This document shows positions 1-7,778 of a stretch of 36,112 bases of DNA, one piece after another (position 1 is the first letter of the stretch; every line of letters begins with the position of its first letter). The translations under genes were made by a program, and so were the position numbers. This DNA comes from Salinivenus iranica. GTDB lineage: Bacteria; Bacteroidota; Rhodothermia; Rhodothermales; Salinibacteraceae. Location: the NCBI GenBank assembly GCA_002894665.1, contig NCRB01000024.1, forward strand, positions 1-36,112, given 5' to 3'. Under the pieces are notes generated by a model that did no database searches, was not told the DNA's origin, and saw nothing but the letters and a program-made list of their open reading frames with translations.

Positions 1-996
1 CTCCGCCCCCGCCGCCTCCGCCGCACGGAGAACATCCGCCGCATGGCGCGGGAGACGCGGCTCACGACCGACAACCTGATCGCCCCGCTCTTCGTGATGG
101 ACGGAACGAACGAGCGCGAGGAGGTCTCGTCGATGCCCGGCACCCACCGCCACACGATTGATCGGCTCGTGGACAAGGCCGAAACGCTCCACACCCTCGG
201 CATCCCGGCCGTGGCCCTCTTCCCCGCCATCCCGGACGCCCAGAAGACACCCGACGCCGCCCATGCCCTGGAGCCGGACCACCTGTACCCGAACGCCATC
301 CGGGCGCTCAAGAACGCCGTGCCGGAGCTGATAGTCATCACCGACACGGCCCTCGACCCTTACAACAGCGACGGCCACGACGGCATTGTGCGCGACGGCG
401 AGATTCAAAACGACGCCACGATCGACGTGATGCGCAAGATGGCCGTGCTCCACGCCGAGGCCGGCGCCGACATCGTGGCCCCCTCCGACATGATGGACGG
501 GCGCGTGGGCCTGATCCGGGAGGCGCTCGACGACGCCGGACACACGGACACGGCGATCCTGTCCTACACTGCCAAATACTCGTCGTCCTACTACGGCCCC
601 TTCCGCGACGCGCTCGACTCGGCACCGGAAGACAAGGCCGCCACGCCGGACAAGGACATTCCGGACACCAAGGACACCTACCAGATGGACCCGGCGAACG
701 GCGAGGAGGCCGTGCGCGAACTCATGCTCGACCTGGACGAGGGGGCCGACATGGTGATGGTGAAGCCCGCCCTCCCCTACCTCGACGTCATCCATCGCGT
801 GCAGCAACACAGCGACGTGCCCGTGGCCGCCTACAATGTGAGCGGCGAGTACGCCATGATCACCGCGGCCGCCCAGAACGGCTGGCTCGACCGCCGGAAG
901 TGCGCGATGGAGGCCCTCACCGGCATTCGCCGCGCCGGGGCGGACCTTATCCTCACCTACTTTGCCGAGGACGCCGCCCGCTGGCTGGCCGAATGA
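1..996 (+). CDS. hemB: Delta-aminolevulinic acid dehydratase (porphobilinogen synthase), 5'-truncated by window edge
   Basis: HemB condenses two 5-aminolevulinate molecules into porphobilinogen, the first common tetrapyrrole step towards heme and corrinoids, in the cytoplasm. The reading frame is open from base 1 and reads RPRRLRR before the first internal Met at 43. This matches the usual HemB N-terminus, so the true start lies upstream and the Met at 43 is not the start. Counting from that Met, the Schiff-base lysines are K178 (YTAKYSSSYYGPFRDA) and K241 (MVKPALPYLDV), and the IVAPSDMMDGRV block is present. The metal segment (343-384) is the Asp-rich type, DTALDPYNSDGHDG, instead of the three-Cys zinc site of the E. 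coli type. This suggests a Mg-dependent enzyme. A slightly enlarged loop rich in Asp and Lys follows the first active-site segment. The next gene starts 140 bp downstream. Confidence 0.96.
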   Translation, partial: LRPRRLRRTENIRRMARETRLTTDNLIAPLFVMDGTNEREEVSSMPGTHRHTIDRLVDKAETLHTLGIPAVALFPAIPDAQKTPDAAHALEPDHLYPNAIRALKNAVPELIVITDTALDPYNSDGHDGIVRDGEIQNDATIDVMRKMAVLHAEAGADIVAPSDMMDGRVGLIREALDDAGHTDTAILSYTAKYSSSYYGPFRDALDSAPEDKAATPDKDIPDTKDTYQMDPANGEEAVRELMLDLDEGADMVMVKPALPYLDVIHRVQQHSDVPVAAYNVSGEYAMITAAAQNGWLDRRKCAMEALTGIRRAGADLILTYFAEDAARWLAE

Positions 997-1136
997 GGCC
1001 GTCGGGAGGAGCGCCCCGGCCGGCACCAGCAAATGATTTCTTGAGCTTCACGCAGCGCCCCTTTACCGTACTCGGTTCGCTTCGTACGTTCGAAGTCACG
1101 CTCCGCCTTTTCACTTCCCAACCTTCCCCCCTGAAA

Positions 1137-1655
1137 ATGGCAGTTGAGATCAGCCACATCGACTACAGCGACCTCTCCGGTGGCCTCGTCCGCATGATGG
1201 ACCGGTTCAAGGAAGAGGGCACCCTCACCGGCGACGTTGAGGACGACGACCGCCTCCGCGGGGACCCAAACGCCGCCCTCCTGGGCCTGCTCTACGACCA
1301 GCGCGTCCGGGCCGAAAGCGCCTTCACCGGCCCCCTCCGTCTCAAGGACCGCCTCGGGCACCTCGACATGGGCCAGATCGCGGAGATGGACTTCGATACC
1401 TTCCAGGACCACTTCTCGGAGTCCCCCGCCGTACACCGCTTCACCAACAAGATGGCGGAAAACACGCAGGAAGTGGCCGGCATCATCGCAGACGAGTACG
1501 ACGGCAACGCCGCCAACCTATGGAACGACGGGGCGGACCTCGACACCATCGAGACGCGCCTGCAGGACCTGCCCGGCTTCGGCCCGGCCAAGGCCTCGAA
1601 GATCAAGTACGTGCTCCACTACTTCGGCCACCGCGACTTTTCGGACCAGGAATAG
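1137..1655 (+). CDS. HhH-GPD superfamily base-excision DNA repair protein (small family)
   Basis: This 172-residue cytoplasmic protein resembles the small uncharacterised HhH-GPD family found in many bacteria. The N-terminal half has the LLYDQRVRAESAFTGP segment followed by RLKDRLG, typical of that family. The helix-hairpin-helix lies near the C-terminus (LPGFGPAKASKIKYVL). Family knowledge suggests non-specific DNA backbone contact and possibly glycosylase activity. The chain ends shortly after the hairpin, so a classical GPD catalytic Asp is not obvious; that appears normal for this short family. The ATG at 1137 was chosen because family similarity begins there, although the frame is open from 900. 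The gene follows hemB on the same strand, and its stop lies 12 bp from the stop of a converging gene. Confidence 0.82.
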   Translation: MAVEISHIDYSDLSGGLVRMMDRFKEEGTLTGDVEDDDRLRGDPNAALLGLLYDQRVRAESAFTGPLRLKDRLGHLDMGQIAEMDFDTFQDHFSESPAVHRFTNKMAENTQEVAGIIADEYDGNAANLWNDGADLDTIETRLQDLPGFGPAKASKIKYVLHYFGHRDFSDQE

Positions 1656-1667
1656 CCCCGCGCTGCG

Positions 1668-2594
1668 CTAGCCCACCCACGAGACCAGAAGCGCCATGGG
1701 CCCGATCTGGTACAGAATGACGAGGCCAAGGACGGCCAGGTACGCGAGGCGCCACCGGGCCCGCTCGGGGCGCACCTGCGCCACGCCCATGATGAGCAAG
1801 ATCCAGGCGAAGCCGCCCACGTTGGCCAGTGCGTAGGTCGTGGCCGCGAAGGTGAGGAGCGACAGGTCGCGTCCCAGCGCCGCCCACCGGGAGCGCCCGG
1901 GCCACAGGAAACTCCCGATGATGGCCGATTCGATGGCCAGCGTCCAGGCCACCATGCCGATGGAGAGCCTGCGCACCACCGCCGGCCCGTCGAGCGCGAC
2001 CCGGTCCAGCGCGCTCGAATACGCCTTTAGATTCGAGATCGCCATCTGGTTCGCGTTGAAGGTGGAGGCGTCCATTCCGGCGAGGAGCTGGGCGGCCCGC
2101 GTGATGCGGTCGTCGGTGAGCATGGCGTGCTGGTAGTACTCGCCCGTGAGAAAATCGGGCGTCCGCAGCTTCCACCCCACGGCCAGCAGGAAGCACAGCC
2201 CCACCAGCAGCCGCCCGTTCACCCGCAGTGCCTGCTCCGTGTCGTCGGCCCGGCAGGCGAGGCCCACGGCCACGCACCAGTAGGTGATCAGGTACTTGTG
2301 GTTGTCGGCGTCGTGCCACGTGAGCACGCAGTAGAGCCCCATCAGCGCGGCCAGGGCCCACCAGTAGGCGGGCACGCGCCGCAGCGGGCGGTACAGAAAC
2401 CCCGCCACCGCCCCCAGCTGCAGGCCTGCCCGCGTCTCCGGAAGAACGCCCGGATACAGGAGAAGCAGGATGAGCGTGAGCGGCGCCACGAGTTCGATCG
2501 CTTCCCGCTGCTCGACCCACTGGCCGACGGCCCGCCCGTCGGATCGGAGACGGGCCCAGGCAGCCCCCATGGAGGAGTCAGAAAACAAATCCAC
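1668..2594 (-). CDS. Polytopic integral membrane protein, HTTM/VKGC-like
   Basis: A 308-residue inner-membrane protein with roughly six to eight hydrophobic helices. Visible ones lie near residues 36-50, 78-94, 104-118, 128-142, 212-230 and 270-305. A hydrophilic stretch in the middle (about 145-200) begins with a GWKLRTPDFLTGEYY segment, which recalls the K-L-x-P-x-x-x-x-G motif of HTTM/vitamin K-dependent carboxylase-like membrane proteins. That resemblance is my reading and no search was run. The first Met was used, but a start at Met9 is also possible. It lies 42 bp downstream of the single-pass protein encoded at 2637-3233 on the same strand, so the two probably form a transcription unit and may act as a membrane pair. 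The substrate is unknown. Confidence 0.72.
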   Translation of the reverse strand: MDLFSDSSMGAAWARLRSDGRAVGQWVEQREAIELVAPLTLILLLLYPGVLPETRAGLQLGAVAGFLYRPLRRVPAYWWALAALMGLYCVLTWHDADNHKYLITYWCVAVGLACRADDTEQALRVNGRLLVGLCFLLAVGWKLRTPDFLTGEYYQHAMLTDDRITRAAQLLAGMDASTFNANQMAISNLKAYSSALDRVALDGPAVVRRLSIGMVAWTLAIESAIIGSFLWPGRSRWAALGRDLSLLTFAATTYALANVGGFAWILLIMGVAQVRPERARWRLAYLAVLGLVILYQIGPMALLVSWVG

Positions 2595-2636
2595 AGCACT
2601 CGGCGGGGAGACAAAGAGACGGCAGATCGCGAGAGT

Positions 2637-3233
2637 TTACGACGGGTCGTCTGGGGCGCGGGTCGCTCGGACAAGCGGCTCGGCCGCTAACTGATAGGGC
2701 TCCGACCGGAACCGCGCCCGCCAGACCTCCACGCGAACGGTCTCCACCGTCGCCACCGGGCGGTCCGCCGTTTCGTACGGCGGCTGGTAGCGATAGAGCC
2801 CCGCTGGGCGGTCCGGAGCACCAATCGTCGTGTCGACCGCCGACGCCTCGGCCCGCACCCAGTCTGCCCGTGCCAGGAACTGCGCGAGGCGGCGGACGCG
2901 TAGTTCAGTGGGACGGGCCCGCATCCGCTCGACGTACGGGTCGAGGTGCGAGGGCGTCGGCACCGGCACGGCCCGCTCGGGGGTGATGAGCGTGCACCGC
3001 ACGAACCGTGCCTGCCGCTTGTCCATCGTCGAGAACATCCCAAAGCCGCCGCCCTCCCACGGCGTCTGATTCTTCGCCTCCACGAGGTACGAGTGCACCC
3101 CAGCGACCGTTAGCAACAGAACCGGTGCCAGAAACCACGCAATCGCCTGTTGACGGGAGGGCCACGTCACGGAACCAGGGGCGTTGGCGAGGAAAGTGGG
3201 CGCGTCGCCCAAAACATAACGGCCCGCGATCAC
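2637..3233 (-). CDS. Single-pass membrane-anchored protein of unknown function
   Basis: A 198-residue protein with one hydrophobic helix at about residues 30-50 (AIAWFLAPVLLLTVAGVHSY). A soluble, probably extracytoplasmic domain of about 145 residues follows. A glycine/aromatic motif directly after the helix (WEGGGFGMFSTMD) is the most distinctive segment. I do not recognise a named domain. The gene immediately precedes the polytopic membrane protein encoded at 1668-2594, 42 bp apart, so co-transcription and a shared complex are likely. The converging strand shift and the terminator at 3267-3292 separate it from the cold-shock gene upstream. Confidence 0.7.
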   Translation of the reverse strand: MIAGRYVLGDAPTFLANAPGSVTWPSRQQAIAWFLAPVLLLTVAGVHSYLVEAKNQTPWEGGGFGMFSTMDKRQARFVRCTLITPERAVPVPTPSHLDPYVERMRARPTELRVRRLAQFLARADWVRAEASAVDTTIGAPDRPAGLYRYQPPYETADRPVATVETVRVEVWRARFRSEPYQLAAEPLVRATRAPDDPS

Positions 3234-3261
3234 AGTCGAAACGCCTCAACCGCCCCCAAAC

Positions 3262-3292
3262 AGAAAAAGCCCGTCCGGGACCGGACGGGCTT
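3262..3292 (-). terminator. Rho-independent terminator of the cold-shock gene
   Basis: On the minus strand, AAGCCCGTCC pairs with GGACGGGCTT around a six-base centre, and a T-run (TTTTT) follows directly. The stem begins about 33 bp after the cold-shock stop codon. It is one of very few clear intrinsic terminators in this window, consistent with a highly expressed monocistronic csp transcript. Confidence 0.85.
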
Positions 3293-3325
3293 CAACTTCT
3301 GCCGACGCAAAGTCGGAGGTCGGGG

Positions 3326-3535
3326 CTATCCAACCGGGGAGGCGTTCAGGGCGCTCAGGCCCTTCTCCGTCCGCTCGGTTTCAAAAGCCATCGACTGGCC
3401 CTCGGACAGGTCTTCGCCGCGGGTCGCGCCGGTGATATTGCTTACGTGGAGAAAGACGTCATCGCCACCCTCTTCCGGTTCGATGAAACCAAATCCTTTC
3501 TCGCTGTCGAAAAACTTAATGGTTCCGTGCTGCAT
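3326..3535 (-). CDS. csp: Cold-shock domain protein (CspA family)
   Basis: A 69-residue single cold-shock domain, the usual family length. It is an OB-fold RNA/DNA chaperone that melts RNA secondary structure in the cytoplasm. The N-terminus [20 protein letters not shown] carries RNP1 (KGFGFI), and RNP2 follows as DVFLHVS. The sequence is acidic (for example EPEEGGDD), in keeping with a salt-in halophile. A GAGGA Shine-Dalgarno sequence lies about six bases before the ATG at 3535, one of the few strong ones here. The gene is monocistronic, with its own terminator downstream and about 196 bp of untranslated sequence upstream. Such leaders often regulate csp mRNA, but I could not define a specific structure. 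Confidence 0.95.
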   Translation of the reverse strand: MQHGTIKFFDSEKGFGFIEPEEGGDDVFLHVSNITGATRGEDLSEGQSMAFETERTEKGLSALNASPVG

Positions 3536-3731
3536 GCAGTCCTCGTATTGGTTTTATTGGCGCCTCACCCTCCACTGAGGCACAGAAACGCAGTCATCTC
3601 GTCGAGTCCTCACTGTTGCGGTGACGCTGTTGTATTTGAAGTCACCCGTGTCATGCCCTACCGTCTGCACAGTTCCCGCCGCGTGGTTCTACAACCCGTT
3701 CTTCACCGAGGCCTCGTCTCGTCGACTTCCC

Positions 3732-5714
3732 CTAGAACCTCAGAAGCTCTTCTATTTTCGGCCGCAGCCGTGCCTTCGCCGAAAAGATCTCGTCCTCGAG
3801 CGGCTTGGCGAACGGCACCGGAAGGTCTGCCGCCGCGACCCGCGTGACGGGCGCATCCAGCAACTGGAATCCGGCCTCGCCCAACTCCGCGGCCAACTCG
3901 GCCCCAAAGCCGGCCGTACGCGTCGCTTCGTGTAGGACCAGCAGGCGATTGGTCTTCTCCAGCGAGTCGATCACCGTCTCGCGGTCCCACGGCACCAGGG
4001 TACGGAGATCCACCACTTCCAGCTCCGCGCCGTTCGCCTCGGCCTGATGCTCGGCCTCCGCCAGCGCCCAGTGCACGCCTACGCCGTAGGTGACGATGGT
4101 GGCGTCGCTCCCCTCCCGCGCAATCCGCGCCTGCCCCAGCGGCAGGGAAAAGGGCTCATCCGGCACCATGCCGCGCACGGAGCGGTAGAGCTTCTTGTGC
4201 TCGAAGAAGAGCACCGGATTGGGCTCGCGGATCGCCGTTTGCAGCAGCCCCTTCGCGTCGCGGGGCGTGGCGGGCACCACCACCTGTAGCCCCGGCGTAT
4301 GGGCGAACCACGCCTCCATCGACTGCGAATGGAACGGCCCAGCCCCGATGCCCCCACCAAAGGGCGCGCGGATCGTCACGTTCACCGGCTGGCCCCACCG
4401 GTAGTGGGTCGTCGCCAGGTTGTTGACCGTCTGATTGAAGCCGCACGTGATGAAGTCGGCGTACTGCATCTCCACGACCGGCCGCAGCCCCTCCACGGCC
4501 AGCCCCAGCCCCGCCCCAATCGCCCCGCTTTCGATGATGGGCGTGTTGCGGACGCGCTCCGGCCCAAACTCGTCGACGAACCCGTCCGTCACCTTAAAGA
4601 CCCCGCCGTACTCGGCCACGTCCTGCCCCATCACGATCACGTCCTCGTCCTCCTGCATCGCCTGCCGGAGCCCCTCCTGGATGGCGTCGATGAAGCGGGC
4701 CTCCTCGGTGTCGCTGTCCGGCGCAGGCGATGTCCCCTCCGGGGACGGGGCGAACAGGGCGTCGCGCTCCGCCTCGGGCGTGCTCGTGACCTCGGGCTGG
4801 CCGAGCGCCCACTCCGCCAGCTCGTCCACCTCAGTCTCCAGTTCGGTCCGGATGCTGTCGATCTCCTCCGCTTCGATGAGCCCCTCTGCCGTCACCGTAC
4901 CCACGAACCGGTCGACCGGGTCGTTCTCTTTCCACTCCGCAATCAGGTCGTCGGGCACATAGGCGGTGCCGGAGGCCTCTTCGTGGCCCCGCACCCGGAA
5001 GGTCTTCATTTCCAATAGGATTGGACCATCACTCAGGGCATGCGCCCGGGCCTCGCGCACGGCCTCCATCACGGCAAAGAGGTCGTTGCCGTCCAGCACG
5101 CGACCGGGCAGGTCGTAGCCCGCGGCCGCATCGGCGATGTCGTCGGGCGCCACGGCCTCCTCGGTGGGCGTGGAGAGGCCGTAGCCATTATTTTCCACCA
5201 GAAAGATCACCGGGAGGTCCCACACGCTCGCCAGGTTGAGCGCCTCATGGAAGTCGCCTTCGCGCGTGCCGCCGTCGCCGCAAAAGGCACACGCCACGCG
5301 GTCCGCGTCCCGGCAGCGGAACGCCTGCCCCAGCCCGCACGCCACCGGCAACATGGCAGCCATGTGCGAAATCATTCCAACGATGTTTTTCTCCGGTAGG
5401 CCGAAGTGAAAGGTGCGGTCGCGCCCGTTTGTGAAGCCGCCCGCCTTGCCCATCAACTGGCAGAAGAGGCGCTCGCGGTCCACGTCGCGGGTTGTCCACA
5501 CGCCCAGGTTGCGGTGCATCGGCAGGAGGTAGTCCCGATCCTCGAGGGCGGAGGTTGTCCCCACGGCGATGGCCTCCTGGCCCATGCCGCTAAACCACTT
5601 GGCGATGCGCCCCTGTCGGATCAGGGTCAGCATCTTCTCTTCAATGACGCGCGGCTCCAGGAGGGCGCGGGCCAGGGTGCGCAGCGTGCGGTCGGGGGCA
5701 GTGAGATCAGACAT
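3732..5714 (-). CDS. Fused E1 alpha-beta subunit of a 2-oxoacid dehydrogenase complex (branched-chain/pyruvate type)
   Basis: This 660-residue protein joins the two usual E1 subunits in one chain. E1 decarboxylates a 2-oxoacid with thiamine diphosphate and passes the acyl group to the lipoyl domain of E2. Residues 1-325 are E1 alpha, with the ThDP motif running from GDGGTREGDF (146-155) to ENNGYG (174-179). Residues about 338-660 are E1 beta, with GQDVAEYGGVF, IRAPFGGG and a C-terminal transketolase domain (DLRTLVPWDRETV). A linker of about 25 residues rich in Pro, Ser, Glu and Asp (about 312-337) connects them. The ATG at 5714 was chosen because alpha-subunit homology starts right after it; the frame is open further upstream without homology. 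No E2 or E3 gene is nearby. Substrate preference cannot be read from the sequence; branched-chain 2-oxoacids are my best guess. Confidence 0.93.
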   Translation of the reverse strand: MSDLTAPDRTLRTLARALLEPRVIEEKMLTLIRQGRIAKWFSGMGQEAIAVGTTSALEDRDYLLPMHRNLGVWTTRDVDRERLFCQLMGKAGGFTNGRDRTFHFGLPEKNIVGMISHMAAMLPVACGLGQAFRCRDADRVACAFCGDGGTREGDFHEALNLASVWDLPVIFLVENNGYGLSTPTEEAVAPDDIADAAAGYDLPGRVLDGNDLFAVMEAVREARAHALSDGPILLEMKTFRVRGHEEASGTAYVPDDLIAEWKENDPVDRFVGTVTAEGLIEAEEIDSIRTELETEVDELAEWALGQPEVTSTPEAERDALFAPSPEGTSPAPDSDTEEARFIDAIQEGLRQAMQEDEDVIVMGQDVAEYGGVFKVTDGFVDEFGPERVRNTPIIESGAIGAGLGLAVEGLRPVVEMQYADFITCGFNQTVNNLATTHYRWGQPVNVTIRAPFGGGIGAGPFHSQSMEAWFAHTPGLQVVVPATPRDAKGLLQTAIREPNPVLFFEHKKLYRSVRGMVPDEPFSLPLGQARIAREGSDATIVTYGVGVHWALAEAEHQAEANGAELEVVDLRTLVPWDRETVIDSLEKTNRLLVLHEATRTAGFGAELAAELGEAGFQLLDAPVTRVAAADLPVPFAKPLEDEIFSAKARLRPKIEELLRF

Positions 5715-5947
5715 CAGAGCGGAGACGATTGCGACGAGAACTGTTTGGGGACGTTCGGTCCGACGCGCAATAGGTTCCGTCTTCCCGCGTTCCTCACCCC
5801 GCGTAGAGACGGCCGGCGTGTCCCGAACGGAATGTCCTGTTCTCCCCCTCCGTGACAAAACCGGGTGCAGGGACGATGCGTGTGTCCTGCAACTCCCCAT
5901 CGCGGCGCACCCGCGGGGGCGCGTCCCCTCGCCCCGTCCCCGTGCCG

Positions 5948-6862
5948 CTACGCACTCGGCGCCTCGTCCTCGGACGGGACGAGCGAGCGTCCAAAGGATT
6001 TGACAGTAAAGACCGGGCACCGGGCGCGGCGCACGACCGTTTCCGACACGCTCCCCATCAGCATCCGCTCCAGGCCCGAGCGTCCGTGGCTAGCAATCGC
6101 CAGGAGGCCGGCCTCGAGGTCGTCCGCGGCGTCCAGAATGCCGGCGACCGGGTGCCCCGCACGAACGGTGTGCGAGACCGTCGTCTCCCCCCCGCCCAGG
6201 TCCTCCACCATGTTGGCAAGAATCACCTCGGCCCGATTCACCAGGGGCTCTTCCCCCGGCCCCGCAACGTTCATCCCGTACGCGTCCGGCACCCTGAGGG
6301 GCTCCACCACGTGCAGCAACACGAGCTCCATCTCGTACACCGCCGCCACGTCGTGGGCGTGCGCCAGCAGGCGCTTCTGGTGTGACGAAAAGTCCACCGG
6401 CACCAGCGCGGGCCGGTCCGCGAGCGCACCGGGCCCCGGCCCGTCCCCCCCAACGGTCAGCACCGGCTGCGGGGCGCGTCGGACGACCTCTTGCGCCACG
6501 CTTCCCATCACCAGCCGCTCTACGCCCCGGCGCCCGTGAGTCCCCATCACGATGAGATCCACGTCCCGCTCCTCGGCGTAGGCCCGGATGCCCCCGGCGG
6601 CCGATGGGTGCCCCACGGTCCGCTCCTTCACCCGCACCGTGTCGAGGGCGGCATTGGGGGAAGCGGAGGGCAGGTGCAGGTCCTCAAGAATATCGGCCTC
6701 CGTGACATCAATCACATCGGCGAGCTGCGGCTTCCGCTCTTCCACGTGGACCAGGTGCAGTTCTGCGTCCCACGCGTCGGCGAGAAAGAAGGCATGACGA
6801 CGGGCCTGCTCTGCACAGTCGGTGCCGTCGGTCGGACAAAGGATGCGGTCGAGTTGAATCAT
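5948..6862 (-). CDS. Tandem-domain universal stress protein (UspA family)
   Basis: A 304-residue cytoplasmic protein with two Usp domains. Each starts with a hydrophobic strand and conserved Asp (ILCPTDGTDCAEQ at the N-terminus; PALVPVDFSSHQK in the second half). Each ends with an ATP-binding type loop (GTHGRRGVERLVMGS; SHGRSGLERMLMGS). Usp proteins bind ATP or other small ligands and act in stress survival. The start MIQLDRILCPTD at 6862 fits the domain edge; upstream in-frame sequence has no homology. It lies 233 bp upstream of the E1 gene on the same strand, so co-transcription is uncertain. It is divergent from the flavin reductase-like gene at 7130. Confidence 0.92.
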   Translation of the reverse strand: MIQLDRILCPTDGTDCAEQARRHAFFLADAWDAELHLVHVEERKPQLADVIDVTEADILEDLHLPSASPNAALDTVRVKERTVGHPSAAGGIRAYAEERDVDLIVMGTHGRRGVERLVMGSVAQEVVRRAPQPVLTVGGDGPGPGALADRPALVPVDFSSHQKRLLAHAHDVAAVYEMELVLLHVVEPLRVPDAYGMNVAGPGEEPLVNRAEVILANMVEDLGGGETTVSHTVRAGHPVAGILDAADDLEAGLLAIASHGRSGLERMLMGSVSETVVRRARCPVFTVKSFGRSLVPSEDEAPSA

Positions 6863-7129
6863 GGCGGGAGAGGGAAATCGAAAACGAGTAAAGAGCGGGG
6901 ATTCTGAGTGCGGGACGTCCTGCACGTGCCGTGCGGGCGTCCCCCACGTCCGAAGACCAAATTTCCGAGGCGATGGAGGAGGCCCCTCCCCGCACGAGAT
7001 GAGCCGCCTGGACTGTAGTTTATTGGGCGCAGAACGGGTACATTAGAAAAACGAACTTTTGGCCTGTGTTCTTGATCATACAGAACGCAGCACTCCTCTG
7101 CATCTTTTCCCATCATCTCCTGCTTTCTT

Positions 7130-7750
7130 ATGGACACGCTCGACTCCGATACGGTCGTCTCCCTCGACCCAGACCAGCCGTTCTGGGAGCGCTTCTACAT
7201 GGTGGCCCCCCTGGTCGTGATCGGTACGCAGAACGATGATGACACCTACAACCTGGCCCCCAAGCACATGGCCAGTCCCATGGGATGGTCGGACTACTTC
7301 GGCTTTGTGTGTACGCCGCGTCACAAAACGTACCGCAACGCGGTCGCGCAGGACGTCTTCACGGTCAGCTTTCCGAAGCCCTCGCAGGTGGTGCTCGCCA
7401 GCCTCGCCGCCTCGCCCCGCGTGGGTCCCCCCGAAGGGCCCCGGCGCAAGCCCAGCCTCGATCAGTTGCCCACTCGCGCCGCCACAGAGGTGGAGGGGGT
7501 GTTTTTGGAGGATGCTTATCTGTTTCTGGAGTGCGAAGTGGAGCGTCGGGTGGACGAGCTTGGCGAAAACAGCCTCCTGATCGGCAAGGTGCAGGCCGTG
7601 CATGTCGACAAAAAAGCGCTGCGCGTGTCCGAGCAGAGCGACAACAAGACCCTCCGCGAGACCCCCCTCCTCGCCTACCTCCCGCCGAACCGCTACGCCA
7701 GCATTGACTCGGCGAATGCATTTCCCTTCCCCGCCGGCTTCGAGAAGTAG
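7130..7750 (+). CDS. Flavin reductase-like (FMN-binding split barrel) protein
   Basis: A 206-residue cytoplasmic protein of the flavin reductase/DIM6-NTAB fold. Evidence is the N-terminal MVAPLVVIGTQNDDDTYN segment, the LAPKHMASPMGW turn expected to contact FMN, and the later NAVAQDVFTVSFPKPSQV stretch. Relatives use FMN and NAD(P)H for reduction or act as partners of oxygenases. The exact substrate is unknown. Start ATG 7130 follows a 267-bp region divergent from the tandem usp gene. The M20 peptidase gene starts 28 bp after its stop, suggesting an operon of three genes up to 10083. Confidence 0.85.
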   Translation: MDTLDSDTVVSLDPDQPFWERFYMVAPLVVIGTQNDDDTYNLAPKHMASPMGWSDYFGFVCTPRHKTYRNAVAQDVFTVSFPKPSQVVLASLAASPRVGPPEGPRRKPSLDQLPTRAATEVEGVFLEDAYLFLECEVERRVDELGENSLLIGKVQAVHVDKKALRVSEQSDNKTLRETPLLAYLPPNRYASIDSANAFPFPAGFEK

Positions 7751-7778
7751 CCGTTCTCCTCGCCATATCCCCGGTCCC

